A DNA stretch of 64,000 nucleotides, taken from assembly GCA_030490835.1 (NCBI GenBank), contig CM059975.1, positions 8,211,579-8,275,578 of the forward strand, given 5' to 3'. This DNA is from Annona cherimola. Lineage: Eukaryota; Streptophyta; Magnoliopsida; Magnoliales; Annonaceae. The notes under the pieces were generated by a model. The model saw nothing but the letters and a program-made list of their open reading frames with translations. It searched no databases and had not been told where the DNA came from. Below, piece by piece: positions 42,000 through 54,239 of this stretch; the first letter of the stretch is position 1, and each line of letters starts with the position of its first letter. A program made the position numbers and the translations under genes.

Positions 42000-43437
42000 A
42001 AACTTACAAGGTTTAATCAGCAATATTAAAAAATTATAGGGTCTAACATGAAAAAAGAATTAATTTAAAATGTGCATAAAAATACCAAATACCAAAAAAA
42101 ATTCCATCTTTACAAATATCAGTCACTTAAAGTAAATGAAATCGATATCGTTAGGATTTTTGTAAATTCTTACTGTAAATTATATCAAAATTTATTATTT
42201 TCATTTTTAAAAAATCTAACAAGATTTAGAATGCAAACAGGCCACTAATTTGGCCCTCTCGTTTGGACAGTTGTTTTCTCCCCAAAAATTCGGGGGGCGT
42301 CCATTGATCACCACCGTCCATCTACCCTCCCTACCTGTGCCCACTGCCCAGCTGTTATGTTCCCACAAATTTGGGAGGCATCCGTTGATCACCGACATCC
42401 ATCCTCTCCCCACTACACGCACGTTGCTAGGCCGAAAGACGGTTAATAAAAAAGACATTTGGCTACTTGACTTCCTCTAGTTTCTTTTAGGCTTTTCGTC
42501 AATCAGATGATGAACCATTAATGAACTAGCTTTTTTAATCAGCTGACCCCGTCGAAACTTAAGTAATCTCTAATTTTGCATAAATAAACCTAGAGTCATG
42601 TCAGTAGAGGTTAAATCCTAAAAACGGATATTACGTGGTGAACAAAATTTATAATTACTTATGGGTTCATTGGAACTTTCTTTCTTAAATCACTGTGGAT
42701 CACCATCCTCGGTGTAATCTCTGTTATCTAAAAATTAAATATCATTTGATTTAAAAAATCTAAGCCACAAAATTTTTACATTTCCAAGAGCCTGAGTTTG
42801 AAAATATGAAAAGAAAATAAAAATTATAACAGAAACACAACTCTATCAACCAGAAAGAAGACACCGCCCTACCAAATAATTGAAATGAGACACAGGCTCC
42901 CTCCGTACGAACTGTGAAAGCGCACATCAGAGACATAAATTTTTTCTTTTCTTTTTTTTTCTTTTTGTTTTTTTATAAAAAAAAAAAAAACTAAATTTAC
43001 AAATCACACCGGTGAACATGTACCCACACTTAACCGTCCTAACGGTTCTGATTACATGCAAATAAAGATCTCAACTGTCCGATTTGCCGGAGAAGCCAAG
43101 GCCCAAGCATCCATGCACAAACAAGTTATCGATGTTACGAAATTTCGTTCGTGCGACCACGTAAAGCATACGAGACAAGTACACCGTCGGTGATAGCAGT
43201 AAACGGTTAACTCCTCCGTCCCCGAAGTTCTTCCCGGGCGATACGATATGAAAGACTAGAGGAATGAGGAGTGGGCACCTCGAGGATATCGAGAAACGAA
43301 TATTTAATCTCGGGAGAAAATGAGAGTAGCGTGATTATCGGTTTCCCGTACAAAGTCCGTGAGCCATCGTTTCCGCCTGTCTTATTTCTCGGCTTCCGTA
43401 CCTTCCCTTTGTTTCGCCCCTCTCGCACTTGCGACAG
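42000..43437. other. Intergenic, unassigned
   Basis: An imperfect direct duplication of about 70 bases lies at 42277-42420 (GCGTCCATTGATCACC / GCATCCGTTGATCACC). A GC-richer stretch at 43020-43460 has an 83-codon minus-strand frame with no known domain. A 12-nt-plus A/T tract sits at 42945-42992. Confidence 0.4.
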
Positions 43438-43439
43438 TG

Positions 43440-43770
43440 ATTCAATGCTCGGGTGCATTTGACATTTTAGTGCATCTGAGTGAAGAAATTATTCTGTAAA
43501 TTTTTAATCTAAGTATATTTAATATTTATTTAAAATTTATTATTTTTAAAAGTGTAAGAATGTTTTTATTTTTAAAAACAAGGAGATCTTAGTCATTTTT
43601 AAATAATTAATATGTCCCTCTTATAAAAATTAAAATATATATAACTTCAAAAATGATAAAAATTAATTTATAACTTAAATATGCTTAAGCTAATTTTTTT
43701 ATAAAAATTTAAAATAGTAAATTTTGCACTCAACGAACTAAAATTTTCTTATACTCCGGTGATTGGAATC
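43440..43770. repeat. Foldback MITE, family C
   Basis: Left end GTGATTCAATGCTCGGGTGC (43438 onward), right end with a CCGGTGATTGGAATC inverse. Diverged core. Confidence 0.5.
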
Positions 43771-43779
43771 GGTCCTTAC

Positions 43780-44112
43780 ATATTCTCTCCTCATATTCCA
43801 TCGTCATCTCACTGTATCCTAACCTTTCATTTAATCCACACTATTGCGTAAGCTTCCCCGTACGCCATTGAGATTAAAACACAAAAGTGAATGGCATAAA
43901 TTTTTTCGATCAGGAAGTATGGGAAGGTTTGTTAGCACCGAGCTAAAATTTTCAAAATTAAAAAATTCTTTTTAAAATTTTAAAAATATGTAGTTTATTT
44001 TTACTCGAGTATCCCTTCAAAAATGTTATGCCTTGTCAATGGCAAATTGCACACCATCAAAGGTCCTTCCTCCACCAGTTATACGTGGAGCAACGTCTCT
44101 ACAAGCTTTTAT
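43780..44112. other. Intergenic, unassigned
   Basis: No open frame or repeat recognised. Confidence 0.4.
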
Positions 44113-44466
44113 CAAATGCACCCAGGTGCACTTAGCCTAAGTGTACTCGGGCGTATTTAATATATTTTGATTTTTTTACAAAAATTTTTATACAACTGTT
44201 AATTTAAGTGTGTTTAATATGTGTATCAAACTTTATCATTTTTGGAGATTTTTATAGATTTTTTTGAGTTTTAAAAAATCAATAGCATTTTTGTGAATTA
44301 CGAAAATGCCACTGATTTTTTAAAATCCAAAAAAAAATAATCTAAAAATCTCCAAAAATAGTAAAGCTTAATACATATGCTAAATACATTTTGATTAACT
44401 GTTATATACAAAAAAAATTTTTTAAAAAAAGTAATAATTTTTTTCACACAGATACACCGAATCGCG
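44113..44466. repeat. Foldback MITE, family C
   Basis: Left end AAATGCACCCAGGTGCAC. The arms meet at ATTTTTGTGAATTACGAAAA, and AATGCCACTGATTTTT / AATCAATAGCATTTTT mark the inverted core. Confidence 0.65.
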
Positions 44467-45968
44467 AGACAACATCCATATATATAATATATAGGACGGT
44501 TTTATAATAAAATGAGGTTTGCTAATTGCCAGTGTTCACCGAACGGCCCCACTTTCTGTTGTTCTTCTGGTGCATTAGGAACAAGCACTTCTCAAGTGGC
44601 ACGTAAGACAACTAATCGTCCAACAACCGCATTTATTTATTTATTGCTATAGTTGTCTTTTACCTAAGAGAGAAAATCATTTCAAGCAAAAAAATGGCAG
44701 AAAAATCCTTTTTGGGGTCAAACTAAATAAGGGGTCGTAACAGGTCTTCGCACGTGCCATTGAAAAAATTAGAGCCGTCGATTATAAAAAGAGGAGGAAA
44801 TGTATTTGGCCCACCTCAACGTAGCATGGTGACTCACTGTCCGCCGCTTGTATTAATGAAGCCTCAACAAAGTTTACTTTGACGGCCGACGCTCTCGGAT
44901 ATGCGCGGATCGGGGTTCCCACGTGCCAACAAACTGAAACATCGGGGGCGCTCATATTTCATGTAATCGTTATCATTGTTCAAAGTTCAACAAAGAGTCA
45001 GACCTTATTATAATCTTCAACCCATTTTCCGCTATACTATTTTGAGTTTTACCGTTTGATAACTTTAGCTTTTATTATTACTCGTCGATTTTTTTATTTT
45101 TTTTTCGGCTTCCTTGTGGTTTATTTTTTTTGCCCAGCAATGCCATGCAGTCGTCTGTAAATCAGTCAATTTATGGGTGACTGGACAAAAATTCTATTTT
45201 TAAAAATCTTTTATACGTGTAAGGGCTGCACAGGGATTTTTTACTCTTGAAATTTGATCATGTTTAAATTTATTATTAAATAAAGTTTAAGCTTTATCAA
45301 ATTTTACGTAATGGAAGACCAAAATAACCTACATATGTATAGAAAAAAAGTAAAAAATATATAATTTTTTTCCAGGCTCAGTAAGGGTGGCCTACGGGAT
45401 CAACCACTTTTTTTTTTTTTTTTTTTTTAATCGTTGCCTGTTAAAACAGTTTTAACATGAGAAAGATTTGGAGTATGCTTTGCTTTCTCTAGTGCCTAGT
45501 CCCGTCTTTCTCACGCTCAGCTCTCACACTAGTGGAGCAGGTGGAAAAGGAATAGAAATAAACGGTAGTTTCTCTCCCCTCCATGTCACCAACCGCAAAT
45601 TTGGCAAAGAAAACCCCAAAATTAGGGAACTCGAGAGTTGCAATGTCTCGATCGTGGGTCCGATCCAACATTTCATGTTTTCAACTGCAACGTTGCTGAC
45701 ATGATTTGGAACCTTCAGGTGGGCATATCAGCAGATTGCATACAAATTTATTGTCTTATGGATTGATTGATAATTAAGGCTGATGCCGCATGCAGGTCAT
45801 TTGACCGCTCGCCATCTGTTGATTATTTATCTGTCATTTTATCTACCTTCATGAAGAACAAATAACAACATTTTTCTTTTATTATTTGTTTTTTAATACT
45901 TATCCTCTGTTGATCTCACCTTATTCATTCGATGGTAGATAATATGCTATAATTTTTATATAATCTCG

Positions 45969-46023
45969 CTTTCTTCTTCTTCTTCTTCTTCTTCTTCTTC
46001 TTCTTCTTCTTCTTCTTCTTCTT
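45969..46023. repeat. (CTT)n microsatellite
   Basis: About 18 perfect TTC/CTT units. Confidence 0.95.
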
Positions 46024-46462
46024 GCCTTTAAGGGTTAACTACAAAATGTTTTTGGTGAAAACAGGTTTATTGAATTTTCATGTAAATTTGCGGTTTTAAC
46101 GTATTATAATTCTCCATCAGAGTGAGAACAATCATCTTACTTGATCTAAATTTTAAAAATTATATTAATTAAAAACCCATGTTAAATAACATAGTAGTGA
46201 AAATTTTTAAAACCATATGACTTAATCTCTTGTTAATTAATTAAGATAAATTTTCACATCTTAATTAAATCGAAAATTTTAATTAATAAGGGCACTTTTT
46301 TGAATCGTACTTACGTCAATCTGATTACAATATCATGCATGCCTCAACAAAAAGATTACATAAATTTTTTTAACGAAATGAACTTATAGAAAATGGAACT
46401 TATTGAATTTTTTTTTAATCGTTTATACAAGAAATTAGCTGTAACAGCTACTTGTGACCATG

Positions 46463-46580
46463 GTTGTAGCATCATGGTAGCACGTCCGAGTATGAGTTCC
46501 TAAGGCCCAGGGCTTGAAGCCTTATGGTAACTACGTCACTGTAGACCCTTTAATACCATCAACACTAAAAGATGTAATAT
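46463..46580 (+). repeat. Possible tRNA-derived SINE head
   Basis: TTGTAGCATCATGGTAGCAC resembles a tRNA A box and GGGCTTGAAGCC, about 50 bases on, resembles a B box (GGTTCGAAYCC). No target duplication was found. Confidence 0.35.
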
Positions 46581-46864
46581 TAGAGATAGAAAAATGATTA
46601 TTGCATTTGAATTAAACGATTATTGCATGAATTAAACGTAAAAGTAGCTTTCAATAAAGAAAAGACATATCCAAATTAAATAAGCGCCTAAAAGTAATCA
46701 GCCAATTGAGCATGGAGCTAACAATAATGCAATTTCACAGTTGCAACCATACAAAATGGCTGCGGCATTTAGGAAATTAACCTTTCGGCGACATAAATAG
46801 GTTTGCAGTTGGTTGAGATTGAAATTCCATGAGTTGATGATTAATTAGATAATATATATATATA

Positions 46865-47188
46865 GGGAAATGATCCAGTGCATGCGACTGCAGTCCATGC
46901 ACTGTGGGCCCCACCTGATCATAAATAGAAAATTCACCCCACCCATTGTATTTAGAATTGTTCACTTTATTACCATACCAATTTTCATCCAAATCCAACA
47001 TGTGTGTAGTCTCCATCTTAAAATGGTGCAAAATCAACGTAATAAAATAGTTTAATGTAAATATCAAGTTTAAAGTGGTTTTTTCAACATCTAAACCGTC
47101 TAAAGTATGATTTATATATGGATAAATGAGTGTATAAAGTTTCATTACAATCTAATATGTGTGGGGTCCATTTTACAGCGGACTGCAC
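46865..47188. mobile_element. Element A', inverted and truncated copy of element A
   Basis: Near-identical to 24390-24760 in reverse orientation, with left end GGGAAATGATCCAGTGCATG flanked by a (TA)n run. The right end is cut at GCGGACTGCAC, so the outer 40 or so bases of that terminus are missing. Confidence 0.8.
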
Positions 47189-47214
47189 AGTATATATATG
47201 GATCAAGATCTTAA

Positions 47215-47540
47215 ACGTCCTTTCCCACCAAAATGAATTAGTACGATAAAAATTATTCTAATCCATGACTTGTCATTTTCAAAATTAAAAATCACTGGGG
47301 AATGATTTTAAAAGCCGTTAAAAATAAATAAATAATCATAAGAACCTAAAAGATCCCAATTTAACACCCAAACTCACCTTACCGAAAATGACTATTATAT
47401 ATGGTCTCACAACATTTTAAAACTTTAATATATAGATTCAAGTAATTTTTAAATTTATATATTTTAAAAAGATGTAACTGATGTATAACTCAAATTAATA
47501 TGATTTTTAATATTTTACAGTATTTTTACAAATGCGTATA
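47215..47540. repeat. Family D repeat
   Basis: Blocks shared in order with 19830-20100 and 53860-54200: TATAGATTCAAGTAATTTT, AAAAAGATGTAACTGATGTA, TTAATATGATTTTTAATATT. Confidence 0.5.
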
Positions 47541-47654
47541 AAAGATTTGACCACCTTTGTATCTATGCTCTCAAGTATGCCAAGATTACAAATAAAGCAT
47601 AATCTTGTTAGCTCGAACTAAATAATGACTTACTTTGTCCAGACTAATAAATTC

Positions 47655-47930
47655 ATCTTTAATTATTTTTATTTTTTTATAGATTTATTAATCTAGATAT
47701 ATTTAATATAGAAGCCAAATTTTATTATTTTCAAAAATATTTACATATTTTTTGGATTTTAAGCAGAGAGGCACTTTAGCTATTTTTAATTATTAAAAAT
47801 AACAAAAATAACCGACTCTTTAAAAATCTAAAAAAATATATACATATTTCCAAATATGGTAAATTTTGATTTATATATTAAATATACCTAACAAATTTTT
47901 AGAAAAGCAAAAGATATTTTCAAATATATT
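47655..47930. repeat. Foldback MITE, family C
   Basis: Inverted arms around a GGCACTTTAGCTATTTTTAA centre with AAATTTTATTATTTTC and its inverse. Ends degraded. Confidence 0.55.
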
Positions 47931-47934
47931 TTTT

Positions 47935-48430
47935 TGGTTAGGCTAATAAAATCATACCTTTTTACAAACATACCCATAAGATTTGTATAAAATTACAACT
48001 ATTTGCTTTTGTTATGATGTCATTAGAATTTTTATAAAATGATGAAAACATTCTTTTAAATGAAGGGATATATTTATAATTTTGTAAAGTTATTTTCTTT
48101 ATTTTACAAAAATAATAATGATATCATAATAAAAAGGACATATTTTATTTCAAAAAAGGACATATTTGTAATTTTATATAAAATTTGTGAGCATATCTGG
48201 ACTTTTAAACAAATTTAAAGACAAATATAAAATATTGATTACAAGCATATCTACACAAATCTCATATTTTAATATATATAAGTCACACTTTTGTACAACT
48301 AGGTTATATAGAGGTGGTTTATATAACAATTTTATTTTTCCTACCTAAACAATTGATAAAAATTTCTTTGGTCCGTTATATTTAATATAAGTTTTGTTAA
48401 TTCAAGCTCAATCTTAGCTAGGCGAGAGTA
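47935..48430. other. Intergenic DNA with one micro-insertion
   Basis: AT-rich, with no recognised gene. The micro-insertion at 48131-48167 is listed separately. Confidence 0.4.
48131..48167 (+). repeat. Micro-insertion with 15-bp direct repeat
   Basis: AAAAAGGACATATTT at 48131-48145 and 48153-48167 flanks a 7-bp TATTTCA (A-rich side abuts the right copy). Confidence 0.55.
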
Positions 48431-48693
48431 GGGCTTGTTTGGTAATATATATATAAGTGAGAAACCATAGAAATGTATAGTAGATCGTTTCCCAATGTCA
48501 ATAATTACTTTATCAATCATCATATTTTTTCCACTTTTACTCCTATATTTCTATATTTTTCTTTCTAATAACCGTAATTATTCCAACTTTACCCCAATTA
48601 TTCTTCATCAACTACACAATTTTTAAAATATTTTATTTTACACTTCATACTTTATCTTACAATCTCATAAAAACTTAATTACCAAACATGCCC
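48431..48693. mobile_element. Family F MITE with clear inverted ends
   Basis: Ends GGGCTTGTTTGGTAAT and (inverted) GGGCATGTTTGGTAAT agree at 15 of 16 positions. 263 bp, no coding capacity. TSD not resolved. Confidence 0.75.
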
Positions 48694-48699
48694 TTAGCC

Positions 48700-50300
48700 C
48701 TTGGGCGGTCGATGATGACGTTGGGAGAATAAACCTTTCCTGATCTAATCCAGACATCGCCCTGCCCGGCAGCTCAAAGCACCAAGCTCGCAAATGCCAT
48801 TTGAAATGCTCCTGTTGTCACTGTCATCTGGACACCAAGCACCTGTGCCTAATCTCGGTCGCTATTCACGCTTCCAAAAAATCGAGAGGCCGGATCTAAT
48901 TCGTTGTCCTTCCCTTCTATCCTTCTCTCATATCGACAATTTCTGTATTCCACCAGCGCCATTAAAATACTGAAAACGGTCCAAAAATATATTGGATGTT
49001 ATTTTCATCCAAGAAAGTGATAACCACGTACATGCATCAGCTAGCCCAGCTAACCCTCGTTTTCATCTACGTTTGCTTCTTATCACTAAATGCTTCTTAA
49101 TTTATGCACTACTCCTCTTGATCCTCAGCTAATTACTTGTATATTTTGAATGTGTGCTTGATTTGTCTCAACAATTTTTTGCTGCCTAAAATAACATGAT
49201 TATGATCTACATATTATTGATCGATCGCACTTCCCTAATAGTTACTAATTCATGAAGTTCCAACAGGGTTTTGGAGAAACGTTCAGCAATCTGTCTGCAA
49301 GTGCCAATGCCACGGATGGTGACATGTGTTTGAAAAGCAGATTATTTGCGACACATTATCTAGTTATTATATTGATTGATTCATCATTATTATTGTTTTA
49401 TGGTATGTAATGTCGTTTATACTTACAGAAGCAAATGCTTTGGCAGTGATGTGCCCAAAGAACATTTTTCTAATGGATGGTCGGCGTATTTGAAAAGAAT
49501 TTGATTTTATGGTTCTGATTCCATGCATGTTAAAATTTCGCGCTTTTCACGTACAATTGGACATTATAATTAGATAAACGGCATCCGTCACACTTATTTC
49601 TACTCATTATTATGATTCTAAAATACCTCGATGAAAATTTTACATAGATTATAGCAATTGAAAACTCATTAACTTATGTACTACGGCCAGTTTTTCCCGC
49701 ACGGCTTCGTTGCTAGCACTGAATTTTTTTTCCCAGCCGAAGAAAACTGCAGAATTTAGGATGCAGTTTAACAGTTATACGAACCTGATCATGCTTTTGA
49801 GTTGGATCTTCCTGTTTTATTTCTGAAAAATTCGATCTATCGCCTGTTAGGAATCTGCTTTATTCATTTATTCTGCAGAGCATTAATTGTATTAGAAGCT
49901 AGTATATGCTGGGGGGACGACTTCAACTCTATTTTTTCTTAATTAATTCCTGAAAAAAATACTCCAATAATTTTGGATAAGAATAGCTCAAAATTTGTGG
50001 ACTCAGCTGCAAATAGTTTTATTAATGTTATGCAGACTGCAGTATCACACATGTTAATGAATGTGACTATTATGATTATATATAAAGTAAAATTGGTTGC
50101 ATATATATGCAGCCAAATACAATCGTAATTTTATATTGCTGGCAATCAAATATCACATTACTTGTAGCTGCAAATAATGATAATTATTTAAGTAGAAGCA
50201 ATGTTAAATTTTATCTACTTATCATCAAATACAATTAAAAAAATTGAAATTTAGTCACGAAGAGGCATCTACATATAATACCTTCAGCGGTTTTATGTAA
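48700..50300. other. Intergenic, unassigned
   Basis: 48710-48960 is GC-richer, with no recognised frame. 50060-50240 has GGTTGCATATATATGCAGCC, a palindromic motif shared with the CACTA-like stretches at 36800, 39430 and 40190. Confidence 0.4.
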
Positions 50301-50305
50301 TCCCA

Positions 50306-51190
50306 TCCATTTTTGAAATTTTATTGTTTGATGAAAAATTCAATCCATTCATTGCATTTAACATCATTCATTTAATTAGAACACCAAATTTCATCAAAAT
50401 TTAATAGGTGTATAGGCCACATCTGCTAAAAAAATAAGTACATTTATATGTAAATTAGAAAAATATTTAGATCCATTCACGAATGAATTAGAATATAGAA
50501 ATCTTTATAAAATCATTTATCCACATATTTATGATATTTTAGATGGTCTAGATCTTGAAAATACTACTTAAAATTGATATTTAATATTAAATTATTTTAT
50601 TATGCTGATTTTACATGTTTGTAGATGTGACTCATATATAGTGATAGTAAACAAATGAAAAAGTTTCCATGATAGTATAAATAATGCTAAATGAAATGGA
50701 TGAAATATATTTTTATAAATTATTTAAATGTTAAAAATGAAGGGGGGGAGTGTTTCCACGAAACCCCTTCTCTACGTAACCCCTTCATTTTTAAAATCTT
50801 AATGGTCAATGGAAAATTTATTGTATTTAACATTATTTCTAGTATCTTGGACAACATTTTATTTTTTTAATTTCACTGTATATAAGTCTCATTTATAAAA
50901 GTGTAAAATCAACATAATAAATTAATTCAATATTAAAATATCAACTTTAAAATAGTTTTTTCAATATCTAAATAATCTAAAATATCAATAATATTTGGAT
51001 AAATGATCCTATAAAGTATTGTTATATTTTAATACATGTGTGAATAGATCTAAGCATTTTCATAATTTACACATGAATATATATTTTTTAAGAAATGTGG
51101 CCTATGTGCATACTTGTTTTGGATTAAACTTAGTCTTTCAGGCAAACAAATGATGTTAAATACAATGAATGGATTAGATTTTCTATTAAG
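50306..51190. repeat. Inverted pair of decayed element A relatives
   Basis: 50510-50640 reads in the orientation of element A (ATTTAATATTAAATTATTTT...), and 50880-51060 reads in the opposite orientation. They flank a GC-rich hinge (GGGGGGGAGTGTTTCCACGA at 50743-50762, then CTACGTAACCCCTTC). Confidence 0.5.
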
Positions 51191-51199
51191 GATTAATAT

Positions 51200-51849
51200 C
51201 TTGAAATTTGAGGATGTTAAGTGCGACCACTAGTGCTACTTACTACTATAAATTGAAAATCGTGCTAGCCTGAAAATTAGTATGTAGTCCTACATGCATT
51301 TGGTGCTTTTTTTTTTACGTTGAAATTGACTCATGAAAATTGATCAATTTGGACCTGGCAACCTGGCAACATTTCTAGCACAGATTGGGGGTGTGGAACT
51401 AAGGTCGCATATTTATTTGCGACCGTATTTTAGATAGCCTTCTGACATGTACCCATGCCCATGGAAATTAAATCGTGTGCCAGCTGTAGGTAATTATCAT
51501 TCATTGAAATTTTAGTGGAATCTTGTTGTCTTCTTCGAACCATGCTAATATTTATAGCAGGATTTAAGCCGATCATAGTTGTAGAATCTATAAAAAGTTA
51601 AACTGGGTTATGCAAAGTAACTTCGTCCTGAGGATTTCAAAGGAGCTCATCGAATCATACAGCCAAAGAGTTTGGATCAGGGATGCTTCGGATTTGGGTG
51701 ATAGAGCAGGTCATATCGGGCAGGGGACCCGGATTCCGTTATAATTAGGACGAGGCAAGCAGGATCGTAACCCCAAAAAACATATTAGTAAAAGTTTATC
51801 AGTATGCGTCGACACGTTGCACGCACTTGATCTGTAGTCCCACCGCTCT
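51200..51849. other. Intergenic, unassigned
   Basis: No open frame or repeat recognised. Confidence 0.4.
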
Positions 51850-52420
51850 TTTGAGTCAGAATAATAAATGAGAGGAACGGAGCCTTATTTTCTCGGTTCT
51901 TACACACACCGCCGCGAGCGCCAAGGGGAGATCGGTGCCCCCGCGTAGGAGGGGCTGGCTATTCGCGAGCAGAATATTCCCCCCGGACAGCAACGCCTCG
52001 TGGCCTTTCCAACCGCAAGAGCCAGTTGGGGAAGCGTTTCGAGCGTGGCGTCGAAGTCGCGGCGAAAAAGACGTGCAGTTGCGTGCGAGCCCCACCGTCC
52101 GTTGTCACGAGCGGCGCACCTCTTGTGATATCCGTACAGCTTGTGGACCTACCCAGCAGCGGGACACTGCCCGTAAGCAAGGACGGACGGACGGACGGAC
52201 GGACGGACGGACTACCATCCCGGGACCCTTTCTCGCTCACGAGCCACGCCCTCCTGCTTTTCTCCCCGCGACTGACGTGGAATTCCACAGGCAGGCGGCC
52301 TATCCTTTTTCTTTTTGAGACGTGGGGGCTACGTGGCCGCCCATCGTGCCTATGGCTTGTCGGATTAGCGTCAGTTACGCTTTTGAGATGTTTCCGTTTC
52401 AACGCTCTCGACTCCTAATA
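51850..52420. other. CpG-rich island, no recognised gene
   Basis: This segment is GC-rich and CpG-rich, unlike the AT-rich DNA on both sides. Overlapping frames on both strands run to about 147 codons but share no recognised domain, as expected for GC-rich non-coding DNA with few stops. ACGT-core motifs (TGACGTGG, GACGTGGG, TACGTGGC) occur near 52274-52335. It could be a promoter or first exon of an unrecognised gene, or a captured fragment. Confidence 0.4.
52181..52212. repeat. (GGAC)8 microsatellite
   Basis: Eight perfect GGAC units inside the CpG-rich island. Confidence 0.95.
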
Positions 52421-52455
52421 TCTTATTTCGTTATTTATTAGGAATAAAATAATAT

Positions 52456-52497
52456 AGCATATCCTTTTTTTTTTTTATTGATAGAGAGCATATCCTT
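52456..52497 (-). repeat. Micro-insertion with 11-bp direct repeat
   Basis: AGCATATCCTT at 52456-52466 and 52487-52497 flanks a 20-base T-run with ATTGATAGAG. T-run abuts the left copy. Confidence 0.65.
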
Positions 52498-52499
52498 AT

Positions 52500-53400
52500 T
52501 TTAATTTTAATATCTTATCATAAAATCGGCTTTTCGGCCGAGTAAACTAATATCCTTGTCTTGTTGCATGCCTGGCTTGGAGGTATGGACTTGGAAGTTA
52601 TTCACTCGGCGAAATGAGAGTGCACTTCTAAGTTTTAGAAATTTAGGTAGGCAGTTGTACTAAAAGCCAAACGCTGTTACTGCTTTCTGGACTATCCGTG
52701 TTATTAGTTACTAATACTATAACGTGGCGTAAAAGCACAGCAAAAAGGGTTTGCCCATTTGTTTATTATTTCAATATCATAAACTGTACATATTGTTACA
52801 TCAATCTATGTATTCTTTCAAAAAATTATCTACTTCAGTTTTCCTGCAGCATTGATGCAAATTCTAATTTTTTCGTTTCTTTAAACAAACAATGTTCACC
52901 GTTATCGGATGAAGACTAGGTCCCCGTACAAGTATGGTTGAGCAACCGTCATAATTTAATTAAATTATCAAGATGGATTAATGCACATGAGACTATATGT
53001 CGATCGGACTACCATAGTATAAGGAAATGAGTAAACGAGTAAAAAAAAAAAAAAAAAAAAAAAACCCATAAAAAGATAAAAAGATTTGCATGGCATGCTG
53101 CGTACATGCTATGATTGGCAGGATATTCATCATGGCATGCATGTGCTAAGGCGCCAGTCGAATTAATTCAATCCAAATGCCGGGCTCGTGATTCATGAAT
53201 GGTTCCTCGTACGTTTTGATAATCATGTTATTGCTCCGGAAGACTACAATTCTCCATGTACAATCTTGTAGATTATACAAAGTTTGAAGCAGTGTTCGTA
53301 GTCTGATCGTCTTCATCATCAATTATATATACACACACGTACATAAATAACTTTAGTACATCCGTCCCTACCAATTCACTTCCTTACTTTCATTAAAAAA
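52500..53400. other. Intergenic, unassigned
   Basis: AT-rich with a 24-base poly-A tract at 53041-53064. No gene recognised. Confidence 0.4.
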
Positions 53401-54235
53401 AAATTACTGCGATACCACGATGTAGTTTAAACCCAATTGTGATCACTTTGTCAAATTTAAATCATTTATTGTATTTATTTGTTTCACTTAAATACCAAAT
53501 ATCATCTTAATTCATGATTTGTATCATTCCTAAAAATTAAGAATTACTTAAGAGTAATTTTTTATGAGCATTCATATGTTACAATTATCTCAATTGATAT
53601 TAAAAACAACTTTAAGACATTCTTACAATTTTCCTAATAAAGATCTTATAAACATCTTACCACTAATCCAATTTTTTGTCTAAGGTGGAAGTTGGTGAAT
53701 ACTTCCACAAAACAAAGGAGAAATCCACCACGCAATGAAACACCACCACGCAGAGCAGCTACTGTTCCATGCGAAAACACCCGCGAGGCTTGAAACAAAG
53801 ATACCCATCCTTGTGGGTCAAGTGTTAGACCAATGAGGCAATACCTCAACTACACTTAAAAGTGATTTTAAATTCATTAAAAATGAATTTTTTTATTATA
53901 AAGACCCCAAAAAATCCTAATTTAAAATCTAAATCTTCTAAAAATATTCATCTTATTTGAAATAATGATGTTATATGACTTCGTAATATTTTAAAGATTT
54001 GGTACATAGATCTAAGTGATTTTCTACATTCACACATGTTCTATATATTCTTAGAAGATATAACTCATCTATAATTTTAGTTGATATGATTTTTCGTATT
54101 TAAGTAAAATAAGTAGTATTAAATATAATGAATGAAATGAATTTGACAAAATAATCAAGATGAAGCACAAAATAGACCATTCTACTAAAGTGAATTTGTA
54201 GGACAAATTATATTGAAGTTATCCTATACACACAC
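53400..54235. repeat. Family D repeat interrupted by a SINE
   Basis: Left part to 53561, right part from 53854. Shared with 19480-20100 and 47215-47540. The SINE at 53562-53853 splits it. Confidence 0.5.
53546..53869 (-). mobile_element. SINE copy 4, with pol III-like head
   Basis: The insert 53562-53853 is flanked by ACTTAAGAGTAATTTT and ACTTAAAAGTGATTTT (16 bp, two mismatches). Reading the minus strand, the head has TTGCCTCATTGGTC (A-box-like) followed by GTTTCAAGCC (B-box-like), and the other end runs into the shared tail GTAACATATGAATGC...TAAAAA. Confidence 0.75.
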
Positions 54236-54239
54236 ATCT

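Larger units (their letters stand above)
44470..46860. other. Intergenic, unassigned
   Basis: 44700-45000 and 45460-45720 are GC-richer patches with no recognised frame. A (TTC)n microsatellite is at 45969-46023. A tRNA-like stretch at 46463-46580 is listed separately. Confidence 0.4.

Noticed and set aside
51935..52418. Overlapping frames of 127-147 codons in the CpG-rich island
   Set aside because: GC-rich DNA has few stop codons. Frames occur on both strands and show no domain.
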